NCBI GenBank assembly: GCA_007128675.1
Contig: SKWY01000528.1
Span: 1-12,717, forward strand
From: Deltaproteobacteria bacterium
GTDB lineage: Bacteria > Myxococcota > Myxococcia > SLRQ01
DNA length: 12,717 bases
Direction of reading: 5' to 3'
The notes beneath the pieces are model-generated. The model made no database searches, was not told the DNA's origin, and worked only from the letters and a program-made list of their open reading frames with translations. Both the position numbers and the translations under genes were made by a program. Of this stretch, positions 1 to 7,483 are shown piece by piece (within the stretch, counting starts at the first letter, position 1; the number at the start of each line of letters is the position of its first letter).

Positions 1-41
1 AGGAACGCCGACGCGAACCGACGTTCAAGGGCATCACCACA

Positions 42-83
42 CTTGGCTACAAGGCTCGTCACCCCTCACTGTATGTAGCCAAG
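42..83. repeat. Ten-base inverted repeat around the sulfatase-like stop codon
   Basis: CTTGGCTACA (42-51) and TGTAGCCAAG (74-83) are exact complements with a 22-base loop that contains the stop codon at 66-68. The mRNA could form a hairpin here that ends translation or transcription of the PHP/sulfatase-like operon. There is no T-run on the downstream side, so an intrinsic terminator is not supported. Bases 1-41 beyond it show no recognisable gene. Confidence 0.3.
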
Positions 84-1673
84 GGCCCTCAACGCCTCCT
101 CGGTCTCCTCGTCGATCGTGGCCTCCTCCGCGACAAACGGCCTTTCTCCGGCGGCAAGCTCCTCGTGAAGCCTTGCAAGGCGCTCGACGACTTCCGGTCT
201 CGCCTCGGCCAGGTTTTTCAGCTCCCCTGGATCGCTCTCCAGATCGTATAGCTCCACGGTTCCCCGAACGATGGGATACTCGGGGTAGATGTCGCGCCGG
301 GTACGAAGATGTCGGATGTACTTGAACTGGGGGGTAACGACTCCGGTCAGCTGTCTTCCCGTATGCTCCAGGTAGGCTGCCATGGGTCCCGAGCTTTCTC
401 CTCTGGCGACGGTCCAAACATCCTGACCTCTTGCTTGCTCGGGGACCTGTAGCCCTAGAATCCGAAGGATCGTCGGCTTCAGATCCACGAGCGAAACGAT
501 GGCGTCCACTTGTTTTCCCTCGGGGCCGTCCGGCAAGCGGACAATCAGAGGAATCCGCGCCGTAACCTCGTAGAGCCCTCCGTGGGAAAACCAGATCTCG
601 TGCTCACCGAGGGACTCGCCATGATCGGAGGTGAACACGAAAAGCGTGTTCTCCCACTGATCGTTCTTCTTCAGCCTGTCTATGAGCCGCCCCACCTTCC
701 CATCAATCCACGTCACCGAGCCCTTGTAATGGCCGATCACGTAGTCTTTGTCCGTTATCCCGCGAAGCCACCTCTCCACATGCTCGTTGTCTCGCATGTC
801 GATGGGGAACCGAGGCCACACCTCCTGTAGAGATCCGGACTCTCGACCGCGAGGGTCTCTATCCTCGGGGTAGTACATGCGATCGAACTCTCCCGGCGCA
901 TGGTAGGGCGTATGGTTGTCGATGTAATGGACCCACAGGAAGAAGGGATCATCCGGGGCTTGCTTGCGGCGGTCGAAGAAGTCGAGCACCCACCTGTTGG
1001 TGGCATCGGCCTTTCGTATCCTGTCACCGCGATTTATCTCGTCTATGCCCTGGGGGACGTTCGTAACCTCCGGATTCAGCCAGGGCATGTTTATGTAGGC
1101 TGCCGTATGCCATCCCGCTTCCTTCAAGATCTCGGGCAACATGACTACCTCGTCGGAGACCCGATCCATGTTGCTGTAGACCCCGTGATCCTGGGGATAT
1201 AGGGACGAGAAGAGGCTTGCGAAGGAAGGAGTGGTGGTGGTGATGTTCGTGTAGGCTCGCCTGAAGTTGACGCCCTTCGAAGCTAGGGCGTCGAGTCTGG
1301 GAGTTCGCACCTCCTCGTTGCCGTTGACGCCTAGCATGTCTCCCCGAAGAGTATCGGCCGTAATCAGCACCACGTTCAGAGGCCTGGGACTCTCGGGCGG
1401 ATGAGGCCCGCGAGCAGGGCCTTCTTCATCCCCCGAAGCCTCCTCCTCGGGCGAGGTTTCCCCTTCCGTGGGCCTCACCAGGCCGACTCCATCGCCTTCC
1501 TCCTCCACCTTGTGGCCGGCAAGGCTAACGGCCCTCGATCTCTTTTCCTCGTCATCCGTCGATCCGTCCTGCCGGCAACTGGGGGCCAGGGGAACGACAA
1601 AGAACACGAAGAAGAGAAGGGACAAGGATCCCGCCGCCAAGAAGCGGCCCCTACACGAGTTTTGCTGCATCAT
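66..1673 (-). CDS. Secreted sulfatase-superfamily hydrolase with Thr at the formylglycine position
   Basis: Predicted extracytoplasmic metal-dependent hydrolase of the sulfatase/alkaline-phosphatase superfamily, 535 residues. Residues 1-33 form a basic then hydrophobic export segment ending in APSC; Cys33 could be lipidated but the lipobox is poor. An acidic linker (about 34-96) precedes the catalytic domain. Visible motifs: ITAD with metal ligand Asp107, TTPS at 147-150 in the active-site loop, HYIDNHTPYH at 249-258, TSDHGE with Asp350/His351, and His364. The end has the LRALGY tail often seen in bacterial sulfatases of this type. The sulfatase signature CxPSR reads TTPSF here, so the Cys/Ser converted to formylglycine is Thr147. 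Family knowledge: Thr nucleophiles occur in related phosphotransferases, so phosphoesterase or transferase activity is as likely as sulfatase. The start is fixed by an ATGA overlap (1670-1673) with the upstream PHP gene. Substrate unknown. Confidence 0.9.
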   Translation of the reverse strand: MMQQNSCRGRFLAAGSLSLLFFVFFVVPLAPSCRQDGSTDDEEKRSRAVSLAGHKVEEEGDGVGLVRPTEGETSPEEEASGDEEGPARGPHPPESPRPLNVVLITADTLRGDMLGVNGNEEVRTPRLDALASKGVNFRRAYTNITTTTPSFASLFSSLYPQDHGVYSNMDRVSDEVVMLPEILKEAGWHTAAYINMPWLNPEVTNVPQGIDEINRGDRIRKADATNRWVLDFFDRRKQAPDDPFFLWVHYIDNHTPYHAPGEFDRMYYPEDRDPRGRESGSLQEVWPRFPIDMRDNEHVERWLRGITDKDYVIGHYKGSVTWIDGKVGRLIDRLKKNDQWENTLFVFTSDHGESLGEHEIWFSHGGLYEVTARIPLIVRLPDGPEGKQVDAIVSLVDLKPTILRILGLQVPEQARGQDVWTVARGESSGPMAAYLEHTGRQLTGVVTPQFKYIRHLRTRRDIYPEYPIVRGTVELYDLESDPGELKNLAEARPEVVERLARLHEELAAGERPFVAEEATIDEETEEALRALGYIQ

Positions 1674-4522
1674 TGACTCCGCATCTCGACGAAGACGGGG
1701 CTCGACCAGGCGACATCCACTCCAGCCTCCCCCTCTCCCTGTACAAGGCGAACGTAATAGACGTGTCTGACCGATAGATCGGACTCATCTCGCCAGAAAC
1801 CGCTTCCAGAGCCTTCCTCGAGCTCCTCTCGATGAACGGGCTCACCATCTCGAATCACCATTAGGTAACGTGGTGTCGTAGTCGTCGCGTAGGACCACCG
1901 AACGATGGGTGGTCCTTCCACACGCAGTCGCTCCCGCTGTGAATGCGGCGATCCGCCGATCCTCCCCTCCTTGCCCATTACCACCCCAGAGACAGATACC
2001 TGAAGGAGCATTGGAGCCCCGCTCGTAGCGTATGTGAGGCGAGCATGCATCGCATCCCAAATGGCGGCCCTCGACAGCTCGTGAACGACCACGCCGGTCA
2101 GACCCTGATCCCAGGGATCCTTCCTGCGGCCGAGGCCATGATGCCAAAGGAGCCCGTGGGAGTCCGAACCGCCAAGAAAACCGAAAACGTGCCCCCGCGA
2201 GAGTCCATGAACGATGAGGCCATCTTCGTGATCTCCCCTTGGAGAGATAGGCGCATCGTCCATTGCCTTCCGCTCGAACGCACCGTGGACCGACACGATC
2301 TCCACGTGACGCTGCACGGAGGGATCGAGATTCTCCCAGTCGGTCCCCGTCCAGGCCGTATGATGGGCGGCCGAAAGTGCTCGCTGACTACCCAGCACGC
2401 GGTTGAGGGATGCCGTGTCCGGATAGCCATCCCTGGAGCCGGGCTGCGGCATCATGGGATCGCCCCGGTAGTACACGTTGCGATGCCCCGCGCCCCTGGG
2501 TATCGGCGGAGTGGTCCACTCGAAGCCGTGAAGAGTTGCGAAGCCATCGAGCTTGTCGAACCAATCGGTCACCCAGGCTATCTCGGCATGCTTCGAAGGG
2601 AACATCCGGCTTCCGACGATATAGTCATGGTCCGTGAGCACGGCGAAGTCCATGCCCCGGACCCTGGCCCTGGCATAGACCTCGTCGGCCGGACCGGTGC
2701 CATCGGATAGCGCCGAGTGCATGTGGACGTCTCCAAGAGCTATGCGCCGGTTTGGGGAGTCGGGTCCAAGCACGTCGGGATCCACGGGACGAGTCTTGCC
2801 GGCTGCCTGCCTCCAGGCGGCGTTGAATGGCAGCTCTTCATCCGGCACGGCTCCGATGGGAGCGAAGGGCGGCGGACCGGACCCCGGCTGCTCGAAGGTG
2901 AAGCGCTCGAGGACGGCCTCGTGGCGCGCGCGACGAACCATGAGAAGAGTGCCGTCACCCGCCATAGTGGCTCTGGCGCGGGCGCCGCGAGCCCCCCAGC
3001 CGTGTCTCGTCAAATCGAGTGGTGGTCTCACTCCATCGGAATCGACGATATGGAGGTAGGCGCCCTGGGATGGTCTCGTCACGATAGCGAGCCGGCCATC
3101 GGATCCCGCTACGAGCGCCGGAAACTCGGCTCCCTGCTGCTCTCCCTCGGGAGTCCGTCCGCCCGCGGCGTCGAAAAGCCCCAGCTCTCGGACCGTACCG
3201 TCCTCTTCAACGAGCCGAATTCGCCACCACTTCGTGAGTGGATGCCGACAGCTCGAGTGGTACGCCACCAGAACCCCGCTATTGTCTGGCGCCCTTGCGA
3301 GCGCGGGAGCGGCCTGTATCGATCCACGAGCATCGACCTCGACGATGGCTCCCCATGGGCTGTCACCATTTGGAGTCTCGGGCTCCTGCCTCGATCGCAT
3401 CAGCACATCGTAGCGGGGATCGAGAGCGCCGGGCTCCACGGTTGGATCGAGCCTATCCCAGGCAACATGAACTACGCCTTCGTTCGCGAGCACCGCCGGC
3501 CTTCTGTCGAATGGCCCCTCCGAGATGAGCTCGGCGGCCGTCAAGGGCTCCCCTCCAGCCGAGTAGGCGCGCCATGCAATGCGGTCGCCCGCCTCCCATA
3601 CCAGGTGAACTCTTCCATCGGGGGCGACGTCCATGGCCGGATCGCAATGTCTATTCGAGCCTTTTGAAACAAGCACGATATCGCTCATGGGCTCGGGCCA
3701 GACGCGGCGAAGATAGACCGCCCGCTCATGATCGCCCGGCGCGTCCGCCTCTTCTCGCCCGCACCAGGAAAGCCAGACGGCGCCATCCTGCCCGGCGGCC
3801 AACACCGGGTTCCAGGCCCTGGCTCCCGATGAAGCGGGGCGGGGCTCACGGGGCTCGGCAAGCGGGGACTCGAGGTCCCTGACAATGACGGTCTCCGTAT
3901 CGTCGGAGGCCCTGGATACGAAGGCAACGACGACGAGGCCTTCTCCGGTTGCGGCAACCGCGGGCGCATCGTTGTCCATGCCGTCGGCAAGAGGCACGGG
4001 TTCAAGGCGCGTCACACCGAGCTTGGTGCCGCGGGGCGGCAGAGCAATAGGCCTGTCGCGGCCACCGAAGGGGCACTCACTTGCCGGCCTTTGGGCAAGC
4101 CAGTCGGCATCGACAGCCTTGCCTTCCGGCTTGGCCTTACCGTCTCGCGGTGCTGTCGAGGGGGCCTCATCGGCAGCATCATCAGAGTCATTCGCTTCCT
4201 TGCTCGAAGACACCAGACCCGCCGATTCTTCGACGGATTCGACATCGGCGGACGGCAGCTCCTGGAGCCCGGCTCGAGCCTGTGAAGCTATCCGAGAATC
4301 GGCGGGACATTTTTCGGGGGTGGACAAAGCTTCTTCCCCCGGAGACGGCCGAGCGGCGTGGCAGCCGAAAAGAAGCACGAAAGTGATCGCAAAAAGGCAC
4401 GGCCACGAGCTGCTCCCAAAGCTGAGCCGGCCCCTTTCGGCACGGTAGGGACTAGTAGTGCAGCCATGCTTCCCGTCGCCTACATGCCGTCCGTAATGAG
4501 CTTCTCTCGACACCACAGGCAC
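1670..4522 (-). CDS. Membrane-anchored beta-propeller/PHP-domain protein (DUF3604-like)
   Basis: 950 residues from the GTG at 4522. Residues 38-54 are hydrophobic and end in LFGC, an acceptable lipobox with Cys54, so it is a lipoprotein or single-pass membrane protein facing the periplasm. A Ser/Asp/Glu-rich linker (about 60-160) follows. Residues about 165-545 contain repeated strands of the DGRVHLVW / DGAVWLSW / EGVVHVAW type, as in sialidase-like or other beta-propellers. Residues about 590-860 are a PHP phosphoesterase domain: GDVHMH with His600/His602, SDG with Asp607, LTDHD with Asp631/His632, FEW with Glu668, AHH at 719-721 and GSDSHG with Asp787/His789. PHP domains hydrolyse phosphate esters with a multinuclear metal site. 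The start is uncertain: GTGs at 4522, 4516 and 4513 all lack a good Shine-Dalgarno, and the frame is open upstream with a zinc-ribbon motif (separate entry). Its stop overlaps the sulfatase-like start. Confidence 0.88.
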   Translation of the reverse strand: MPVVSREAHYGRHVGDGKHGCTTSPYRAERGRLSFGSSSWPCLFAITFVLLFGCHAARPSPGEEALSTPEKCPADSRIASQARAGLQELPSADVESVEESAGLVSSSKEANDSDDAADEAPSTAPRDGKAKPEGKAVDADWLAQRPASECPFGGRDRPIALPPRGTKLGVTRLEPVPLADGMDNDAPAVAATGEGLVVVAFVSRASDDTETVIVRDLESPLAEPREPRPASSGARAWNPVLAAGQDGAVWLSWCGREEADAPGDHERAVYLRRVWPEPMSDIVLVSKGSNRHCDPAMDVAPDGRVHLVWEAGDRIAWRAYSAGGEPLTAAELISEGPFDRRPAVLANEGVVHVAWDRLDPTVEPGALDPRYDVLMRSRQEPETPNGDSPWGAIVEVDARGSIQAAPALARAPDNSGVLVAYHSSCRHPLTKWWRIRLVEEDGTVRELGLFDAAGGRTPEGEQQGAEFPALVAGSDGRLAIVTRPSQGAYLHIVDSDGVRPPLDLTRHGWGARGARARATMAGDGTLLMVRRARHEAVLERFTFEQPGSGPPPFAPIGAVPDEELPFNAAWRQAAGKTRPVDPDVLGPDSPNRRIALGDVHMHSALSDGTGPADEVYARARVRGMDFAVLTDHDYIVGSRMFPSKHAEIAWVTDWFDKLDGFATLHGFEWTTPPIPRGAGHRNVYYRGDPMMPQPGSRDGYPDTASLNRVLGSQRALSAAHHTAWTGTDWENLDPSVQRHVEIVSVHGAFERKAMDDAPISPRGDHEDGLIVHGLSRGHVFGFLGGSDSHGLLWHHGLGRRKDPWDQGLTGVVVHELSRAAIWDAMHARLTYATSGAPMLLQVSVSGVVMGKEGRIGGSPHSQRERLRVEGPPIVRWSYATTTTPRYLMVIRDGEPVHREELEEGSGSGFWRDESDLSVRHVYYVRLVQGEGEAGVDVAWSSPVFVEMRSQ

Positions 4523-4612
4523 AATACGAGAGGAAAGAGCGGCCTGGCAATGGGAGCACCTACTCTCGTTTGCCGAAACGACCTTCCCACGGCACCCAAA
4601 ACATCGCTCAAT
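4523..4612 (-). other. In-frame upstream zinc ribbon: possible true N-terminus of the PHP gene
   Basis: Reading upstream from the GTG at 4522 in the same frame, the next stop is TAG at 4649-4651. The open segment encodes CFGC (codons 4592-4603), eleven residues, then CSHC (4547-4558), a textbook CxxC-x11-CxxC zinc ribbon with Gly and Lys/Val in the usual places. It joins without interruption to the linker and membrane segment of the PHP protein. No ATG, GTG or TTG lies in frame before it. The nearest possible initiator is ATT at 4610-4612, giving MERCFGC and a 980-residue product. An ATG at 4623-4625 is one base out of frame. Cytoplasmic zinc ribbon followed by one TM helix is a common architecture, in which case Cys54 would not be lipidated. 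Alternatives are a start lost by mutation or sequencing error, or a decayed N-terminus. Confidence 0.5.
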
Positions 4613-4753
4613 CGAACCACGGCATGAAACGCGGTTCCCTGCGCCGGTCTATGAAGTTAATTCTCCAACAGGGCCGCGGGCCGATCCTTGTTCCTACCAG
4701 GTCCCGAGACCTTCCCACGACCAGCACCCTTCGGCTAACAAGGCTCAAGGCAA

Positions 4754-5551
4754 ATGAACGAGAAGGCTAGCTCACTTTTGAATCGCCTCACCGTGATTCT
4801 TCACCATACACGCAGCGCCGACAACGTAGGCGGGACAGCCAGAGCCATGGCCAACATGGGCCTTCGAAGGCTCGTCTTGGCCGAGCCCGCGGCGTGGGAT
4901 CGAGCTCGAGCTCGAAGAGTGGCTACCGAGGCAGCAGATCTACTCGAAGAGGCCGCCTTCGTCCCAAGGCTCGAGGATGCCCTGGACGAGACGACCCTCT
5001 TCATCGCCACAAGCGCACGCTCGAGAGAGGGGTTGCCCCACATCGAGCCCGAAGAAGCTGCGAACGTCTTGCTGCAAGAGGCTGGCCGCGGCGGCCTACC
5101 TTCCCTCGTCTTCGGCGATGAGAGATCGGGTCTCGAAAGATGGGTGCTCGATCGGGCCTTCGCCATCTCGAGGATCCCGACTAGCCAAGCTGCTACCTCG
5201 CTGAACCTCGCGCAGAGCGTCATGGTGCATGCTTACATCCTTCGCCGCGCTGCTGAATCAGGGTTTTCGAACGAGCCGACGCCGGCTTCTTCGAAGCAGC
5301 GGGACCATCGCCGGCCTCGCCCTGCCGGCGCCTGGGCCCAGGCACCCACAGCAATGTCGGCGGAAGATCTGGCGCGGCTTCGAAGCAGGGCCAAGGCCCT
5401 CCTCCTAGAGGCAGGCTATCTCAACCCGCAGCAGCCGGATCGAATCCTTGGCGAGCTCGAGCGCTTGCTGGCTCGGGCAAAGCCGACCGATCGTGAAGGG
5501 AAGCTGCTGTTGGCGTTGGTGCGCCAGCTAGAGTGGGCCGTCGGGCGTTAG
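4754..5551 (+). CDS. trmJ: TrmJ-like tRNA (Cm32/Um32) 2'-O-methyltransferase
   Basis: SPOUT-class (TrmH/SpoU family) methyltransferase of 265 residues, acting in the cytoplasm. TrmJ proteins use S-adenosylmethionine to methylate the 2'-OH of tRNA position 32. Motif 1 is NVGGTARAM at 24-32, with conserved Asn24 and Arg30. Motif 2 is FGDERSGL at 120-127, with Glu123. Motif 3 is SLNLAQSV at 149-156, the knot loop that binds the cofactor. Residues about 170-200 form a basic, Pro-rich linker. Residues 203-262 are a helical extension (LLLEAGYLNPQQPDRIL) that resembles the C-terminal domain of TrmJ and separates it from TrmH or RlmB. A weak AAGG lies three bases before the ATG. The gene is monocistronic, divergent from the PHP gene and convergent with the transglycosylase. 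The exact target nucleotide is inferred from the family only. Confidence 0.88.
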   Translation: MNEKASSLLNRLTVILHHTRSADNVGGTARAMANMGLRRLVLAEPAAWDRARARRVATEAADLLEEAAFVPRLEDALDETTLFIATSARSREGLPHIEPEEAANVLLQEAGRGGLPSLVFGDERSGLERWVLDRAFAISRIPTSQAATSLNLAQSVMVHAYILRRAAESGFSNEPTPASSKQRDHRRPRPAGAWAQAPTAMSAEDLARLRSRAKALLLEAGYLNPQQPDRILGELERLLARAKPTDREGKLLLALVRQLEWAVGR

Positions 5552-5618
5552 GGCAAGAAGGGATGCCGCATGCCGGTCGCGCGCGGGCAAGTACGTGGCC
5601 CTGGAGGAAACGCGCGAC

Positions 5619-5846
5619 TCATACGGTTCGCGCTTTGCCCTTGATCGTCGGGTCGATCTTTTGAAGGCTCTGGCAAGCGGCCGATTTAGCTGAAACAGCC
5701 GCACCTTCGGGCGCAAGAGGGGCTTCAGCTGGAAAGTGACTCGAAGTGTCGAGCACGAGCGGGAGCCCGGCTTTGCGAGCGCGATGAGTCGGACAACGGA
5801 TCGCGGCCAGCGTCTGATACTCGACGATTGGGGGCTTTGCGGCCAT
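5619..5846 (-). CDS. Possible small ORF downstream of the transglycosylase
   Basis: A 75-residue ORF beginning MAAKPPIVEYQ and ending IKGKARTV, in the 326-base gap between the convergent trmJ and transglycosylase genes. It starts 31 bases after the transglycosylase stop on the same strand. The composition is less Arg-rich than typical shadow ORFs in this window, and it does not overlap another gene. AAGG lies only one base before the ATG, too close for a normal Shine-Dalgarno. No signal peptide, membrane segment or known motif is visible. It may be a small hypothetical protein or an ORF by chance. Confidence 0.25.
   Translation of the reverse strand: MAAKPPIVEYQTLAAIRCPTHRARKAGLPLVLDTSSHFPAEAPLAPEGAAVSAKSAACQSLQKIDPTIKGKARTV
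5643..5662 (+). terminator. Weak candidate terminator after trmJ
   Basis: GATCG (5643-5647) and CGATC (5654-5658) form a five-pair stem with a six-base loop, followed directly by TTTT. It lies about 90 bases past the trmJ stop. Stem and T-run are both short for an intrinsic terminator, so this is tentative. Confidence 0.25.
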
Positions 5847-5877
5847 GCCTTGAGGCCGAGCGAGGAGCTACCTCGAG

Positions 5878-6501
5878 CTAGCCGATGGGGAGCCCCGTCG
5901 AGCCTCGATAGAACTGGTACATTCGAAGAACGCGCTGACTGTACCTTAGGTGCTCCTCGTCGAGGGCTCCATCGTCTCGCAGCATGCGCCTAATCCGCGT
6001 CGGACCGTGGCAGTACGCGGCAAGCGCGAGCATTTCGTCGTCATCGAACCTCTGCAGCTTGAATGCGAGGTAATGCGCTCCGATGCGGATGTTCGATTCG
6101 ATGTCGAAAAGCGTCGCGGGACCGCGCCATCTCACGTTCGCGGAAATGGCGAATGCCTCGGCCGTAGCAGGCTTTACCTGCATCAGCCCCATGGCTCCAG
6201 CGCGGCTTACCTGTCCCCGGATGAAGCGGCTTTCGACATATATCACCGCAAGCAAGAGAAAAGGGTCGACCTGCTCTTCGATGGCTGCCCTATGCACGGA
6301 CTCGGCGATTCGAAGCTCATCGTCGGGATCGAAGCCGATGGTGAAGCCGGCCACCTGGTCGTAGATCGCAAGGAACATGGCGTCCTCGTCCGGGAAGTGG
6401 CCGAGAACGGATTGAGGCATCACAGCGGAGGCGGAAACCGAGGCCGGCCCCGCCATGATTGCGGCGGCGAAAAGAGCCGCGATGGTTGCCCGTGATGCCA
6501 T
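5878..6501 (-). CDS. Periplasmic SLT-type lytic transglycosylase
   Basis: 207 residues from the ATG at 6501. Lytic transglycosylases cleave the MurNAc-GlcNAc bond of peptidoglycan to give 1,6-anhydro products. Residues 1-26 are a signal peptide (basic start, Ala-rich core, cleavage near SASA). The SLT domain spans about 66-170: IYVESRF with catalytic Glu90, GAMGLMQVKPATA at 102-114, NIRIGAHYL at 137-145, and AYCHGP at 162-167 where the family usually has AYNAGP or similar. The protein is only the catalytic domain plus a short C-terminal helix, without LysM or superhelical domains. A longer form starting at TTG 6567 would put 22 residues before the signal peptide and is less likely. No strong Shine-Dalgarno precedes either start. 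It is separated from the Bat operon by about 520 bases and probably has its own promoter. Confidence 0.88.
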   Translation of the reverse strand: MASRATIAALFAAAIMAGPASVSASAVMPQSVLGHFPDEDAMFLAIYDQVAGFTIGFDPDDELRIAESVHRAAIEEQVDPFLLLAVIYVESRFIRGQVSRAGAMGLMQVKPATAEAFAISANVRWRGPATLFDIESNIRIGAHYLAFKLQRFDDDEMLALAAYCHGPTRIRRMLRDDGALDEEHLRYSQRVLRMYQFYRGSTGLPIG

Positions 6502-7024
6502 GCCGGCTTCATACGCAAGAGCCGGGCCATTTGTAGGGACATGTAGGACAAGATGGGATATCCACAAAAGATCTTGATTTAACTGGCTGATCTAGCTTCA
6601 CCACCCTTGAGGGCAGCTCATCGAGCGTACGTTCAGTTATTGAACAAACATGTCATGCCGATCAGAAACACGCTCCTAAGCATAAGCTATCAGGGCAAGC
6701 ATCCCAGGTGCGACATGGTTTTCGCGCCAGCGTTCACAAGCTGCACAGCTTGCGGTCCTTCTCCTGGCCGGGGCGTATAGGGCAAAGGGCTCGGAGGACA
6801 GCTTTCGGCCGGCCCGGTTGGAAGCAGCCCGGCTCACGCGGCGTGCGGCGTTTCGTGGCATCATGCGCACTAACCGCGGGAGGAGCCTCTCGGTCCGGCT
6901 CGAGCAGGCGCAGAGCGAGACCGAGACAGAAGAGCGAAGATCGCCTGCGCAGAGCGAAGCCTAGGATCGTCGCACGGCGGTCTCGAGCGTCGCTCCCCTC
7001 GCAACCGAGTCGGGGCCGCATGGG
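6502..7024. other. Intergenic region between response regulator and transglycosylase
   Basis: No convincing gene. ORFs on both strands here are very Arg-rich, mutually overlapping and without family motifs. The part next to the transglycosylase (about 6540-6700) is visibly richer in A/T than the rest of the window, as expected for a promoter region of the minus-strand gene, although no confident -35/-10 pair was found. The part next to the response regulator (about 6880-7000) holds a seven-base inverted repeat, GCAGGCG at 6904-6910 and CGCCTGC at 6942-6948, without a T-run. Confidence 0.6.
6631..6645. promoter_or_regulatory. Inverted repeat GTTCA-N5-TGAAC, possible operator
   Basis: GTTCA (6631-6635) and TGAAC (6641-6645) are perfect complements around GTTAT. 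The site lies about 130 bases upstream of the transglycosylase ATG, inside the AT-rich stretch. Size and spacing would suit a dimeric helix-turn-helix regulator. Five-base arms arise by chance fairly often, so only its position supports it. Confidence 0.25.
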
Positions 7025-7483
7025 TCAAGCCCTCTGGTGATGATCCCCTTGCATCAACGACTCGACGCGCTCTATCAGCTCGATTCCTCGAAACGGCTTC
7101 TCCATGTAGCCGTCGGCCCCGGCCCTCTCGGCCGCGTCGTGATCGCGCCTCGAGACCCTCGCGGTGAGCATGATGACGGTAGTTGACTTGCTCATCACGG
7201 GATCGGCCTTGATTAGCCTGCAGAGCGTCACGCCATCCATTCCGGGCAAAACAACATCCAAGAGCACCAGATGGGGCTGGACGCGCCGAGCTACGGAGAG
7301 CGCATCAGTTCCGTCACCAACCACATGGACATGGACCCGCCTTCCGCAAAGCTCGCCGCAGAGCATGGTCGTGACCAGCTCCTGAATGACCGGCTCATCC
7401 TCTACGAGGAGGATGCGGAAAGGAGGCAAATCCCGCATTTTCGAAGCCATTCTAGCACTCAGGCCATTGGGCGTCACGGTCAT
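7025..7483 (-). CDS. Stand-alone response-regulator receiver domain protein
   Basis: 152 residues from the ATG at 7483. A single CheY-like receiver fills residues about 22-145. The acidic pair is Glu28/Asp29 in LLVEDEP, the phospho-acceptor is Asp76 in LLDVVLPGMDG, the switch Thr is Thr107 in MLTAR, and the conserved Lys129 is followed by Pro130. All key residues are present, so it should be phosphorylated by a histidine kinase; none is encoded here. There is no output domain, so signalling would be by protein contact. The start is set by an ATGA overlap (7480-7483) with batE; AAGGA lies just before it. An in-frame TTG at 7513 would give a 10-residue-longer product, and a later ATG at 7450 is also possible. 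Its position as last gene of the Bat operon suggests it tunes or responds to the Bat complex. Confidence 0.92.
   Translation of the reverse strand: MTVTPNGLSARMASKMRDLPPFRILLVEDEPVIQELVTTMLCGELCGRRVHVHVVGDGTDALSVARRVQPHLVLLDVVLPGMDGVTLCRLIKADPVMSKSTTVIMLTARVSRRDHDAAERAGADGYMEKPFRGIELIERVESLMQGDHHQRA

Larger units (their letters stand above)
5552..5877. other. Convergent intergenic region between trmJ and the transglycosylase
   Basis: 326 bases between two converging genes. It holds the weak terminator candidate and the small ORF listed separately. A second possible structure is AGCTGAA (5688-5694) pairing with TTCAGCT (5724-5730), with AGCC/GGCT inside it and a CC-TTCG-GG tetraloop near 5704-5711. 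No tRNA or other known RNA is recognised. Confidence 0.5.

Noticed and set aside
1943..3667. Long plus-strand ORFs (255 and 316 residues)
   Set aside because: Antisense to the PHP/propeller gene, which carries intact metal-binding motifs; no start signal or family features in the plus-strand ORFs.
4570..4770. Plus-strand ORF of 66 residues running into the trmJ start
   Set aside because: Basic, featureless, and antisense to the better-supported zinc-ribbon segment; could at most be a leader ORF.
6904..6948. GCAGGCG/CGCCTGC as a terminator of the Bat operon
   Set aside because: The loop is 31 bases and no T-run follows on the minus strand.
6676..7040. Three overlapping ORFs in the gap after the response regulator
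   Set aside because: All are strongly Arg-rich, overlap each other on both strands and show no motif. The minus ORF starting at 7021 has a GAGG eight bases upstream but nothing else in its favour.
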